From Gracilariopsis chorda (taxonomy: Eukaryota; Rhodophyta; Florideophyceae; Gracilariales; Gracilariaceae): a DNA stretch of 64,000 nucleotides. This document shows positions 10,830-22,059 of the stretch, piece after piece. The DNA is taken from the NCBI GenBank assembly GCA_003194525.1, contig NBIV01000106.1, positions 124,001 to 188,000 on the forward strand, in the 5' to 3' direction. The position numbers and the translations under genes are program-made. Each line of letters begins with the position of its first letter. Within the stretch, counting starts at the first letter, position 1. The notes under the pieces were generated by a model, which searched no databases, was not told where the DNA came from, and saw only the letters and a list, made by a program, of their open reading frames with translations.

Positions 10830-10978
10830 CCAACCGGGAGCCAATACACGCAGACAAACGATAGTCAGAACATGGCCAGATGAGCTGCTTGTACATCTGG
10901 AGAGGCAGAGGGGTAGAACAACCTTTGCGGTTGCTTCGGAATTAGGGGCACTGCCTATATAAACACACACGTGCAGGT
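10830..10978 (+). mobile_element. LINE 3'-end fragment
   Basis: A 5'-truncated end of the LINE family also seen at 13,194-13,548, 14,854-15,588 and 57,170-58,502. It shares AACATGGCCAGA and the terminal block CGGAATTAGGGGCACTG, followed by a simple-repeat tail (ATATAAACACACAC). The left edge is uncertain. It lies in the 3' flank of the coatomer gene. Confidence 0.55.
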
Positions 10979-12006
10979 GCAAACATCTGTCCAACACACG
11001 GCCACGGCAAACGCGTCATCGACATAAGAAGAGTAGGGTAGGAGTAACCTATGCATATTTGCGATCAAGAAAGCATGGTTTCTCCAGGGACACACGCAAC
11101 CCGCCTTCACGTGGTGTGTCTGAATCCGAGTCGCGACTAAGAGGCCGGAACGAAATGGGCTCGTTCATGGGTCTCCTGCGGAGACCACGGAATTCGGGGT
11201 TACTGTCCAGGAGAGGAATACCTTTTCGTGGAATGCGAAGTGAATTCATCACCGCATGCCGGGCCGCCTTCACGCGATGTAACCTATCTCCCTCCCTTTA
11301 AGGAAACGAACATGGCCGTTGTTAAAAAATGGCTACAGCCAGCGCCGGCCTCGTCCTTGTCCTTTTGCAGAAGTCTTACCGTGCTGTTAGAATCAAGAAC
11401 ACGGTCCACATAGAACGACAACAACAATCGTATGAACCTCCATCGAAGCCCTAGGGCATATGCCGCCCGTCGAAGTGTGCCGACCTTCCGTCAATCGATT
11501 GTTTATCTTCGAGGATAGCCTCGGGGCTGCTTGACGACAGCATGCTTCTTTGCTTCTTCGAGTTAGATTTTACCACGAAGTCGCAACGTGCGCCTGCAAC
11601 AACCAAAAACCAAACCTTGGTATAAACAAATAGAGTAATGTATCTACCACCGGTAACTAACGTGAACTAAACAGTTGTAAACCGCTATTGTTGTTGTGAG
11701 TGTGAATGACTCCAGAAGTGAGAGGCGATATTCCTCTTCCCTTAGGATGCACCCTCACCCCTCGCCCCCGGCGGTGGGGGGCTGACCGGCCCTGACCACG
11801 AGTTAAACAAAGTTGTCTCTCACTCTTTCCCTCATTGAGACATTTGCTAAGATGATTAACCTGTCATAAATATCTACTGCATCAGCCCCAACGTACAGTT
11901 GCGTCACGTACTCTAGCCACATATGCTTTCATCTTTGGTGGTGGGGTATCTTGATGAGTCTTGCGTGCATTCAGGCATCCACAGCGCTTTCAGCAACAGG
12001 ATGTAG

Positions 12007-12029
12007 ATCATCTCTGCTCCAGAGATGAT
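12007..12029. repeat. Hairpin, 9-bp arms
   Basis: ATCATCTCT at 12,007-12,015 is perfectly complementary to AGAGATGAT at 12,021-12,029 across a 5-nt loop. It sits 14 bases before a longer hairpin. Confidence 0.6.
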
Positions 12030-12043
12030 TTACATTCTGTGGG

Positions 12044-12076
12044 TTGTTAAGTTGCAGAGACTCTGCAACTTAACAA
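12044..12076. repeat. Perfect hairpin, 16-bp arms
   Basis: The 16-base arm at 12,044-12,059 (TTGTTAAGTTGCAGAG) is an exact inverted copy of 12,061-12,076, with a single base between them. This is a near-perfect palindrome of 33 bases and would form a cruciform or tight RNA stem. Confidence 0.75.
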
Positions 12077-13193
12077 TACGCTGGCCACAACATCTCAGTA
12101 CTCCACAACGTACTCGTTTGAGAAGAGTTGCAATGGTGGGCCCTTATCTGCAAGCAACCAAGAAGACTTGTTGAGCTCTACGCGTTAGCTTGGGTCAACA
12201 ATGGAACAGAAGACAGTGGGCACCATGACTCTACTTCTTCTATTCGTAGGTCTGGCCTTTATTGTGAGGAATGTACAGAGACTTTTAATGCCTCTCTCTC
12301 TCTCTTTTACGAACACGCATACATTAATTCCTCGTAGCGCGGGGGTTTGCTAAGAACCCCAACAACCTATAATACTTACTCCGATACCGTAGCCACGAAC
12401 TACAAACCAGCAGCCGTGCTACATTCACTGTGCTACATATGATACGAAGAAAGTATTAGGTCCCGTAGGTGTCTTCAACCGCTGCAGCGTTTCGTTTCCG
12501 ACGACTATCGCCTTCTTCTCTTCACCTCTTCATTCACCCTCTATAGAGATGGTCGGTTAAAGGGCACACCACGACAAGGCGCATGGCATGTTCCACGTTG
12601 GCCGCCATAGAAACCATTGACGACGTCATTTGCCCACTTCTCATATCATCGGCGAGATCAGACAAACGAACCGCGCGTACCTCGCATCATCATCCGATCC
12701 CCTGTATCTACATGCCCCAGTACTAAGTTACTTCTCGCTACTTCTCCATATCGGGCCTCGTCGTTTCACGCGTGTGTCCCCTGGCTTCATTGCTATATTA
12801 GTGTGCTCTGCACAACAAGACCTTAGAATTCAAAGCGAGTATCAGATCAGATGATGTACCAGTTTGCACGCGTCTGATGCGTCTTGGAAGAATACGGGAT
12901 TTGGTTATTCGCTCTAATCGAGTGTTGAGCCTAACACCCAAGTACAAACCATTATACATAGTTGATTTCTTTGGCGAGAAGTTCCTCGTCTTGGCGGATC
13001 TTGACGCTATTCATGAAGTTTGCATGACTCGTTCACTTCCCAAGCGCTAGGCGCGATTCCGTCGCAGTTTCTTGGCTCGATCGGAGTAAGGACTGTTTTT
13101 AACATGAATGGTGAACAGCATCTGGCCAAAGCAGTATTGTGTAGGACCACCATAATTTTCCTCTACTTCACGACTGTCGTATATTTCTACAAC

Positions 13194-13548
13194 GGGGGGT
13201 TACAATTGTCGTGCCCCACCTGGAACCACGATCAGCATGATACCGGATCTCTCTGCTCCGAATGTGACTGTGATGGGAGTTCATTCAGGAGCACCCGGTA
13301 AGCCCAGCAGTTGGCACATGCAGTTCCAATCAGCTAAGGTGTCCTGACTCTTCGAGAATGCTGCGAAGGACTATAAAGTTACTATGAGCATGCGCCAGGC
13401 GGGGAAGTCAAGTGGAAATGCGATAGGGATGCGATTGGGTCTACTAGGGCAACTTTGATGATCAGCCTTCTACAGCCAAGAAGATAATCCTGTTGCCTCT
13501 GAATTAGGGGCACTGTTCACGTAAATACTCACAGACGCACTTCAAAGA
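13194..13548 (+). mobile_element. LINE 3'-end insertion in the P450 pseudogene
   Basis: P450 homology stops near 13,193 (TTTCTACAAC) and resumes near 13,549 (CTCAGGATGC), positions that are adjacent in the intact gene. The insert ends with GAATTAGGGGCACTG (13,501-13,515), identical to the LINE end at 10,939, followed by a CA-rich tail. A Cys-rich stretch (CPTW...CSECDCD in translation) may be a relic of the family's Cys/His motif after RNase H. Confidence 0.6.
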
Positions 13549-13712
13549 CTCAGGATGCTCCCTGAAGAACACTGGATTACATTTCAGAATGCGTGAGAAG
13601 CGGTCGCAAGATTGAAACTTTCACGGGTTTCGAACAACGTTTCCTCTCCATTATCATTCAATGCTGCTGCCGCGAAGGAATCGCATAGTCGTCATTAATT
13701 GATTGTCAGACA

Positions 13713-14541
13713 AGACCCGGGATGTCGTTAAACTCGCCCAGGCAATTGGCGGACTAGTCCAGGCAGTCGGCGGACCGACGGCCCCAAGCGACCTGGGTGG
13801 CACTGTCCAGAAAAGGCTCCCGCTAAGCTGTGCGAAACAGAAGGCACGACGCACGCGCTTCCCCGAAGATCTTGCCAGCCTTTCCCTGAATTTTCCCGGA
13901 AGAATCAGGAAGTTCTCGCAAAAACTGAGGAGCCAGTCTTACCTCACGCAGCCTCGCGGCGGTGTCTAAACAAGCTTGAGCATCGCGTGGATGTTGGAAG
14001 AACACAAGCCCACCCGTACGGGGACCTGAATGGTTTTACAAAGGTCTTAGGCCGGTTTTACTGCCCGACATCGCCACGGGTAAAGAGGTAATGGTGTGTA
14101 GAACGTCGTTAGTGCTTCTAGACGACGAAAACGAGGCACATTGCAATCTGCCTTGTTGTGGTGTGCCCCTTAGCTGACGTCATCTGGTAGAAAGGGAAGG
14201 AATGGCAGAGAAATGGATAGAAAGGGCGAGCCGCCTCAACACGAAATGGATCCGATGTCGGGTCTTCCCGTAGAAGCTTGGTGCTGATCTTTCAATGTTC
14301 CGAGACAATAGCTAGTGAGCGCAACACGGCTGCTGCAAGGTGAGAGCAAGCAGCACTCATCGGCTACATTCCAGTGACATGAATGGAGAATGGTACTACG
14401 GAACAGAGAAAATCTTTCTTCTCCGTGGAGCTTTTGGTGATACATAGAATTCACGGTGCTAGAAGAAAAAAGGCTCCCTTGTAGTGTTAGATTCTAGCAC
14501 AACACCGTAATCAGGGAATGTGTTCCCACAAAGAAGAAGAA
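13713..14541. mobile_element. 829-bp insertion with 12-bp target-site duplication
   Basis: GATTGTCAGACA occurs at 13,701-13,712 and again at 14,542-14,553. The intact P450 has this site once, as TTTGTCAGAAAGC. The insert ends in an AAG repeat next to the right duplication, as expected of target-primed retroposition in plus orientation. It has no recognised coding capacity: the frame at 13,703-13,969 (start codon inside the duplication) gives a basic peptide without known motifs. I cannot assign it to the LINE family seen nearby; it may be a non-autonomous retroposon. Confidence 0.7.
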
Positions 14542-14853
14542 GATTGTCAGACAGCGAATTCAGTCATCTCGAGTCGCATGTTGACGCTTTCCACAGTGAG
14601 GTGGTCACATTGCCCTTTTCGCCAGCGCGCACCCGTGCCGCTCTTCTTCGCCAAGAATTAGCGATCGCATCCATGAGTATGATTAAAGATAAACTATTTC
14701 ACAAGAACTAAGTCGGTACTCTTCGAGATGCACCTGGCAATACGTCTAATTCAAAGGAGAGCAACGCAGGTGCGATAACGGCTATAGCTAAGGCGTCATC
14801 ATTGAGAACCGGTGAAAAGATGTCTGTGGCTGACTACCAAGAGCTGCGGGCAG

Positions 14854-15588
14854 TATGTGTGTGTGTGTGTTTATATGAGCTCGCGTCTCCAATTCCAAGA
14901 CTACGGTAGGGGTTACATTGAGAAGAACCCCTCTCTCTCTAGATATACCAACAGCTTTTCTGGCCATGTCCTCACTATTGATTCGGCGTCAGAGCCCTGC
15001 CTCTCTCGGAGAGGCGGGAGCTCTCGACGCCGGGATGCCGCTCTTCGGCGGCATCCAAGAACGAAATGGTCTACACTATTAAGTATGTTGAGCCCACATC
15101 CGAGTGGGCAGAAACATTTCCTGTTGTTGTGAAAAGTGGAGACTGGATGTAGCGTCGGAACGTGACTTGTAATATATCTGCGACAGGGCTGCATGCGCCC
15201 TTCTTAGAGTCAATACCTTTGATAGTGTCTCTGGGACTGCGCTTACTGGCTCTGTGCTAGTAAGACGGACGCGGGTTCTCTGTTTCACTTCCAGGAAGTC
15301 GATCTCTTTCGGGAGCGGCTGCGCTAAGGGGAGACCAAGGCTCTTCTTTGCAAGTTCGTCGGCAGCGTCGTTTTGTGGCAACCCGCAGTGTCCCGGTATC
15401 CACACAAGTTGACATTAGCAATAGTTAGTTATCAATGTCATGCACTCAGAGATGTCCTGTAGCTGGCGTGTTTGGCGTCGTTGGGACGTTTGCAAGCCTT
15501 GAACGAGGCTTTTCGAGTCCGTAGCAAATCTGATTGTCCCTCTCCAGCCACAGTAAACTTTCACAGCAATATCGGAAGGTATTGCAGC
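14854..15588 (-). mobile_element. 5'-truncated LINE with RNase H domain
   Basis: Read on the minus strand this piece starts inside the RNase H domain. It shows ATDSKSLVQGLQ (second acidic residue) and VWIPGHCGLPQNDAADELAK (the WxPGHxG..ND.AD motif), then a Cys/His stretch CPLGCGLNILNSVDHFVLGC, and ends with a CA-repeat tail at 14,854-14,872. The same order is found at 57,640-58,502. The element interrupts the P450 pseudogene, whose homology resumes at about 15,589 with LWLTEFITQTTTF in translation. It lacks EN and RT domains. The reading frame is broken at several points, including a stop between the two RNase H motifs. Confidence 0.8.
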
Positions 15589-15660
15589 TTTGGTTGACCG
15601 AATTTATCACACAAACCACCACATTTCCGAACTACGTATTAGAGATTGGTATTACGCTAC

Positions 15661-16397
15661 GTAACAATTAAACTAATGTACCAGTAAAAGACAGAGAGAG
15701 AGATTGGTAGAAATGAAAGTCTTCAAGATTCTCTAGCTGCAGAGAAAGGACGAAGTATTGAAGAGAATGAAGACGAACTATCAATAAGTCAGTAGATTCA
15801 AGATATGCCACTGATTCTGGGTGTAACAGGAAAGCTAACCCACTACTTCGCGGGATGAAGCGTATCTTGTAGATGGACATAAATTCTTGCCGCAGTGTTC
15901 GTGGTCTATTTTTGCTGACGTAAACCTTTCTGAAGAAAGCAAAAGCTTTGGCGTTGTTGAAAAAGTCAAGAGCGGTGGACGGGTCTGGTTTCCTCATCGA
16001 TTCACAGTGCTTGAGCTCTTGTTCCATGCATGTATACAGTTGTTTGTGGCGGACGGCACCTAATTCTGACTTTGACGTATTAACTCTTTAAGAAGCTAGT
16101 CTCTGCCGCGAAGGCCAGGCTCTCGATGCATACCAATTTGCGGATCAACTTTTTTCCATCTGGAGTCGCACCAGGAGCCAGATCGGCAAACCACGGCCGG
16201 CAGATTAATGGATTGTGCCCCAACCGCATTGACATCTCCGCGCAGTGCTAATCAACGAAGCGACGACTTGGCATCTTCGCTCTGCAGATGAGTCGCAACA
16301 GACCTAACGCCAAGACTTTCAGCTGGAAGAGTTCAATACAGTCTACCTCCGTATCTTACCCCACTTCCGAAAAAAAATCGTAATATATCAGCACGTA
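15661..16397. other. Unassigned region with one minus-strand frame
   Basis: A minus-strand frame at 15,668-16,027 (119 codons, MEQELKHCESMRKPDP at its start) has a plausible composition and a Phe/Leu-rich second half but no domain I recognise. The P450 pseudogene does not visibly continue here. The rest is featureless. It could be a relic of another transposon or a small gene. Confidence 0.3.
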
Positions 16398-18616
16398 GGT
16401 AAATAAGGGACAGTTTCAACAAATTTAAAATGAATATAACTTCTTGAACTCCATTGCATCTGGTTTTTTTGTGACATGTAAGCTTGGAGGATATCCTACG
16501 GGATAGCCAAGATTTGGGGTCAGACGGTGTCAAACAACCATTGTTGAATGAGATTTTTGCTACGACAAAGTATCCCCTTAAAGTACACCTTTTGAGGTAA
16601 AAAAGGGACACTGTCAAGCACTGTCGAGCGCCATTGGCGCCCAAAAACAGCTTCAAACTTCAGTAGCTCCCTGACGCTGCGCCGCCCGTAACCTCGCCCA
16701 CTGACGCCGATCGGCCCGTGAACGGCTAAATTGCTCCCATCGCAATCCACAATTTGACAGCCAACGCGCAAACAGCTCTTTTTCTCTCTGTGCCTTAGCC
16801 CGCTGTTCTGCTCTGCGAACATTTTCTTGCTCCCTTTGCTCTCGTCGAGCTTCGGCCTCGGCCGCCCTGGCCGCACTTTCTACAATTGTAGCCCTCTTTT
16901 CTAATTGCTTCGCCTTCAGCCTATCTAATACAACCCTTGTAGTAAGTAATGCACCTGCCGTCGTAACCAACGTTCCGTTCTTAACTACTACACCATCTGA
17001 CCTCAACATGTTCCGATTTTCCACATAATATTTCACCAGAGCAAGTTAGTTTTCATTTGCAACCTCTTGACAAAACGCTGTTCCAATGTTTGTTATATCC
17101 GTCTTCTTGATAACTTCCGGATTTGCCGTTTGCTTGTGCGGATCCCACAACCCGCAAGCCTCAAAACCCTTCACAATATTGTTGTAAGTTACAGCTCGAA
17201 TGTAGGCTTTAGTTAATAGATCGCATACGGTGTACACATCGTTTCGCGAATCGTCTTGCGCGCAAAGGGTTCCCTCGTTGAGATAGTTACGGAAGTAATT
17301 CTTGAAGGGAGAGAAAACGGAGTAGTCAAGAACTTGAGTTCTGTGACTTGTGTGTGCAGGCAAACAGAGAGCTATTATGCCATTATCATCAAGAAGTTTT
17401 AAGGCTTTGTACGAGCAGTGCGCCCCGTAACCGTCGAACGTCAAGACAATGCGGCGATGCTTCCTTCTTATTTCTGTTGTTTCCTGTACAAAGGCTCAAC
17501 CTATTCGAAGAAGACGGCTGTATCGACGCCTGCCGGGTCCCTGTAACAGGTAATTTCATTAGCTGGTAGATAGCAAGAGGGTGTTTCTCTCGTTCCATCG
17601 GCACGGAGTCGATATTTTGCGCGGGCACCTTGAAGTACGACAAGGGGAGACCATGCGCGTCCATCTCCAGATACAACGGGCATTATCGTAACATGCTGCG
17701 CATTTCCGACCACTTCAATTCAACGGAGTTGCTTCGGCCTTTGCTATTGAATAAGGCCTTCGAGCGAGCTCTTGTTGCTGTACGTACAGAAAAGCCACTT
17801 TCGTCGATGTTAAAGACTTGTCCGGGGCTGTTTATTTTGTATTCCTTGTACACTTGCACAATGCGAGTGAAGTGGGAGGCAAGATTTTCCGGAGACATCG
17901 CGATCGCTCTCAATTTTTCTAGGTTGCTACGCCGCTTGAGGGATATTTCTTGATGGCGTCTTAAGAAACTGCGAACAAAGTACTCATCGGGGCGGTAGTT
18001 TTTGAATGGGATTTGCAGACGTCTGGATTGTGGGAGACCTCTCACATAGCACTGAACCATGTTCTTGAAGCATTCTCTTGAGAGTGGTGTTCCTCTGTTG
18101 GAGAAGTGGAGAACTGCTTCACATATTGTTTGTTCTTCTGAGGGTGTAAGGGATGGTGGTCTTCCCCTGGTTTGTTTGATCACTTTGTGGCATAGTGAGC
18201 GGTGGAGGTGAGACTTAGCGACCTGGAAGCGATCGGCGCTTTTTCGCAGTGAAGTGTGACCTTGTCTATGAAAGTCGATGGCGTTCTGGAGCTTCTGCGT
18301 GTAGCCCCGATTGCTGTTCTGGGCCAAAACACGTTTTGAAACCATGAGAATTAGCCTCGGATGATGAAAGATAATACGGTGGAAATGCAGTCTTGAGACA
18401 GGGATATGGATATGAAAATAGTGTCCGGATTGGTTTTTGGGGGGTATCTGGCAGTAAGGGAGGATGCTGAGTTCGAATCTGGCGCCAGAATTTGAATCAT
18501 ATGAGCCGTTTGCTGGCTACAAGATAAGCTTTCTCGCTTCGTCGACAGTTTGCTGTAAATGCCTTCAATTTTAACCAAAACTCCGTCCCTAATTACCACA
18601 CTGTCCCCGATTTACC
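16398..18616 (-). mobile_element. pogo/Tigger-type DNA transposon
   Basis: Terminal inverted repeats of 17 bp lie at 16,398-16,414 (GGTAAATAAGGGACAGT) and 18,600-18,616, differing at two positions. The length of about 2.2 kb fits the pogo/Tigger branch of the Tc1/mariner superfamily. TA precedes the left repeat; the right flank reads TG in place of TA, so one target site may be mutated. A third, looser copy of the terminal motif lies at 16,595-16,614, and another imperfect one just inside the right end. The internal transposase gene runs on the minus strand and is broken. Confidence 0.75.
16653..18345 (-). pseudogene. Tigger/CENP-B-like transposase (DDE_1), broken
   Basis: The ATG at 18,345 opens a frame with an N-terminal Psq/CENP-B-like helix-turn-helix (SLRKSADRFQVAKSHLHR) and a second HTH-like part (LTPSEEQTICEAVLHFSNRG), then the first catalytic Asp in QVFNIDESGFSVRT. 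The core continues in other frames: RAWSPLVVLQG near 17,640 and the second Asp in MTFDGYGAHCSYKAL with LCLPAHTSHRTQVLD (about 17,330-17,440). The last part (16,653-17,036) is a charged Ala/Glu/Arg-rich segment that looks like a coiled coil. I count two frame shifts (near 17,700 and between 17,500 and 17,440) and one stop near 17,045, unless that stop is the natural end. No active transposase can be made as it stands. Confidence 0.8.
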
Positions 18617-18799
18617 TGCATCGATGATACAGTGCGCGCAACTCCCTTAAGCACACGCACCCAACTGCCCATGGAAGGGTTGCAAGTGTGCAAGCATGAC
18701 ACTAATCACGCTTTCACAAGAGAAAAAGGATGCCAAAACTGATGGCTGTAGGCATTCTTACCAGTTCGCGTTTCATACGTACTACATGTATATATCATA
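18617..18799. other. Spacer between the two DNA transposons
   Basis: This 180-bp host spacer shows no recognisable feature. It separates the right end of the Tigger element from the left end of the Tc1-like element. Confidence 0.4.
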
Positions 18800-18889
18800 C
18801 AGCGAAACTGTTTTAAGCACGCGAAATACGTAATGACACATATAGTAAAAGTGTACGTCTTTATTGTTTTAGTACTTTGTAGCACCACC

Positions 18890-19394
18890 ACGCGTGTCCA
18901 TCACAGCCAACAAACGTCTAGGAATGGATCGTTACAGTTTTTGCATGTAGTCTGCAGTCAAACTGCGCCATACATTTAGGATAGAATCCTTGAGCCCTTC
19001 GACAGTCTCAAACTGCTTTCTACTGGCATAGATCTTAGTAGGCATTAGGCCCCAGACATTTTCAATTATGTATAGATCTGGGGTCTTAGCAGGCCAAGAT
19101 AAAAAACGAACCTGATGTCCAAGTAGCTAATTTGTAGTAAAGTTTGAGCCATAAATTGACGCACCGTCCTGTTGGAAAATCCAAGTTGACATAGGTCAAA
19201 AGATCTCCGCAGTACAAGGCAGTAAACTTACCTCTAATTTATCACAGTACTTCTTAGAATCCTGAGTTCCAGTCAAAATCATCAAATCACTGACAACGAA
19301 CCATGATATCTCACCCCATACAATGCCTAAATTACATCCTCCAACAAGGGATGACAAGCACCGGGGCTCCATTCGCAAATCATGCCAATAATAC
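18890..19394 (-). pseudogene. Tc1-like transposase, C-terminal part
   Basis: Read on the minus strand from 19,394: YYWHDLRMEPRCLSSLVGG, CNLGIVWGEISWF, GTQDSKKYCD, then WIFQQDGASIYGSNFTTN (second catalytic Asp) and WPAKTPDLYIIENVWG (third acidic residue, Glu). These are the standard landmarks of a Tc1/mariner DDE domain. At least one stop and one frame change lie between about 19,110 and 19,200. It is the 3' portion of the gene whose 5' portion lies at 47,867-48,350. Confidence 0.85.
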
Positions 19395-20310
19395 TGTAGG
19401 GTAAAATCCGGAGGGTTGGTATCACATTCAAATTTTCCCAGGCCTTGCTCCCTGTAGAGGCAGATCCAGTGAAAGAGCCCTCTGTATAGTTTTACTAAGG
19501 AGGTAAATCCGTAGGTATTTCCGATTGACCACAGAGGTTGATGAAGAAAGGTGAACCGGAGCCAGAAAGACGGTCAAATCAGAGACCAGTGTGCCACGCA
19601 ATGCGACGGTTTTAAATATACCGGGTGAACAGTGCCTTCAGAGGACGGGGAAAAACAACCCAGCAGGTCGTGCGGAAAGCGGAAACAGACCCAACGGAGT
19701 GTGCCGATGCACGGGATATAGCGGAAAAATTATACAATATAGGACCGATAACAGTACCACACGGTAGATTAATGACACACGACAATTATAACACAGAGTA
19801 TCTGTATGCTTACCGAGCGGTTGAATTGAGCGAACCGAATGCGGTGACCCTCCGCGAGGAGTATAAAACGGCACAACGACGTCACAATCCAGAGCCGGCA
19901 GTTATGAATGACCGAAGTCTCTGGTTAACTTTACGTAGTGCTCGCGACGATGAGATTGCGCTCACTTAAGTAGGTACACTACCAAATCAATTATAATAGT
20001 TAACTACAATTTTTCACACCTCCTCAGATCCACACACGTGGTCAAGCCAGTGTGTGGCACCCTGAGGGATCAACCCAAGTAAGACATAACACCACAACAT
20101 GGTGCTGTCCCACACGTGTCCACGCCTCCACTCATCTTGCAATCCATTCTATATTCCCATCTTCCTAGGTGAAACTTCACACAGAGAACCATGCCATTGG
20201 CATCGCTTTGTACGGGTACAACTAATATACCGTACAGCCGTCATGGTAACCGCGTCGCACTCATATGAGTAGCATCATCGCGATTTCCACGCATTTCGCG
20301 TTGCACCACA
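19395..20310 (-). repeat. 3' LTR of Ty3 element 1
   Basis: It matches 46,933-47,866 over its whole length in the same orientation. On the minus strand it starts TGTGGTGCAACGCG and ends ACCCTACA. The shared internal palindrome ACTCATATGAGT lies near 20,262. Confidence 0.85.
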
Positions 20311-20757
20311 TCTCCCCTTCCTTAGTCGAGGGTTCCCGCGTTCTTTGAGCGGAACTCACAGGCGGCAAAGTGCTTATGTAACAGACTCACGATGAGTCCA
20401 TCCGACATTCCGGTTCTTCGCAAATCAGGCGAGACACGCCAGATATCCGAAGCGTCAAACCAAGGTGGTGTCGGTCCTTCATCATGAATGTCGCAACCTA
20501 GCGGTACTTGATAACCTAGTGATAGATCTTCTGAACACATGTAAACAAACTCGTGTCTTCATACTTCTTCTTCTTCTTGCTTCACACTTCTTCTTCTTGT
20601 ACTTCATAACAATGATGCATATCTTCATAAACCATTAATTCGGTGAGTAAAGGGGAATAATCCTCGAACCTCCACTCCTATCAAAGTTCTCAACTCACCA
20701 CTCTCCTCGAGTCCCTTCACATACTGAGTCACGGTAGTATCAACGTCCTGCGCGATC

Positions 20758-21033
20758 TCACCAAGTGTGGTTATCCAACTTGCGCACTGTCCAAGGTGGA
20801 TGGGAGAGCCAACCGGTCATACGGTGATAAGATATAATCTTTGACCTTGGGAGGTGCTCTACAGTTTCCCATGTATCCTCCTCGGGTGAATATCCATACC
20901 AGCGGATGAGATACTGCAGTACTCCATCACCAGTTTCATGACGTACGATATGTTCCAAGATGAACTCCTGTGAATACACTTCTGTGTTCTCCATCACCAT
21001 GACGCGTACCGTGGGGCGGTGTTTCTTGTGCAA
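20758..21033 (-). other. Chromodomain segment of Ty3 element 1 (fossil)
   Basis: The translation contains EFILEHIVRHETGDGVLQYL followed by IRWYGYSPEEDTWETVEHL, a clear chromodomain with its aromatic cage positions. In chromoviruses this follows the integrase and directs integration toward particular chromatin. Here it lies about 1 kb beyond the recognisable integrase end. Confidence 0.8.
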
Positions 21034-22059
21034 CTAAAGTAGGGCTCAGGGCACCACCAGGGGTGATACTAACTCCCTTGGGGAGCGGTAACAGCTTCAA
21101 GACTTCTTCGTATATCGTCACGGCGACGATATGACAACTTACGTCATAGACGTTCAAACGGCAATCCGGTATGTTCCTTTGAAATTATTCACGCTCACGA
21201 GTGCAACAAGCTAAAAAACGTTCGTCAAGAGCGAATACCCGCGGAACGGTGGCCTCGGAGATTCGAGACGTTCTCCTTATCCACGCGGATGTACCGTTGC
21301 GACGGTGACACTCACACACTGCACTCACTGCACCAAGGTAGCGGTTCACCGAAGACGGTGCTTTTGCCACCATCTGATTGGTTTGGGTCACGTCCACGAG
21401 AGCCACAAGATTACTGTGCGTCACCAAATGGTGTATCGTTTTCAAAAGGTCGCCACGGAGCGCGTTCACACGCGTCGGAGTTCTCTGGCACTGTAATCCG
21501 GTTCTCCGTATTTGCCAACAGCAAGGCTGTTACAGCGTAGGCCATTGCGTTCAATTTTACCAATGACTGTACGAATTGTGCCCAAAAGTTCTCAGATTTG
21601 ACTTCAGTAATTTTACGGAGCTTCATTCTTCTCTACACCTCTGACCATCTTAGGTTGCAATCGCCTTAAGAAACCGCATATGGGTCTGCAGAGACCATTT
21701 TCGCGGTGTTTTTCACAACTTCGCGAGGCCGATTGTCCTTCTGCGTTGAAGATGACGGTTCAACCACAGCATTGGTGTTACCAGTAGTGTCTTCCCGTAA
21801 TGGGGTAGTCTGATCCTTACTGACGTTACTTTCTTTGAGTTGAGGCGTAGCGTCTCTTATACCTCGAAGGTAGGGCTCCTTAGTAGACGTTCGTTCTTCT
21901 GGAACCAACGCAGCGTTGCGACGAGATACAGCGAGCGGATTTCCCAGTGATGGCGATACATCGACAGCGATTTCGCCAGCAACCTTCCCCTCCGCAGTCG
22001 AAGCTGGGGGAGCGGAAAGAACCTCAGGTGGTGGTGTTACTCGAGTGAGCACTTGCGGC

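Larger units (their letters stand above)
10979..12849. other. Long intergenic region, no gene recognised
   Basis: Open frames on both strands at 11,049-11,301 overlap antisense and have no recognised domain. The region holds two adjacent hairpins (12,007-12,076), short CT-rich simple sequence near 12,290-12,306 and a C/G-rich patch near 11,745-11,790. I see no tRNA, rRNA or conserved coding signal. Confidence 0.4.
12850..15660 (+). pseudogene. Cytochrome P450 pseudogene split by three insertions
   Basis: Five blocks match, in order and on the same strand, the intact P450 at 49,014-50,657: about 12,850-13,193, 13,549-13,712, 14,542-14,720, 14,720-14,852 and 15,589-15,660. Examples are GAGAAGTTCCTCGTCTTGGCGG against GAGAAGTTCCTTGTTGTGGCGG, and TCCATTATCATTCAA shared exactly. 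The blocks cover residues of roughly 80 to 390; the ExxR, PERF and haem-binding parts were not found. By eye the blocks are about one third diverged, with stops and frame changes throughout, so the copy is dead. The gaps are three insertions listed separately. It is a host gene copy, probably an old duplicate of the P450 now 33 kb away. Confidence 0.85.

Noticed and set aside
11049-11301. Overlapping plus and minus frames of about 75-80 codons
   Set aside because: Basic and low-complexity on both strands with no motif; open in both directions, as expected by chance.
18465-18490. GAGTTCGAATCTGG resembling a tRNA T-loop
   Set aside because: The flanking bases do not form a T stem and no acceptor, D or anticodon arms can be drawn; it lies inside the Tigger element.
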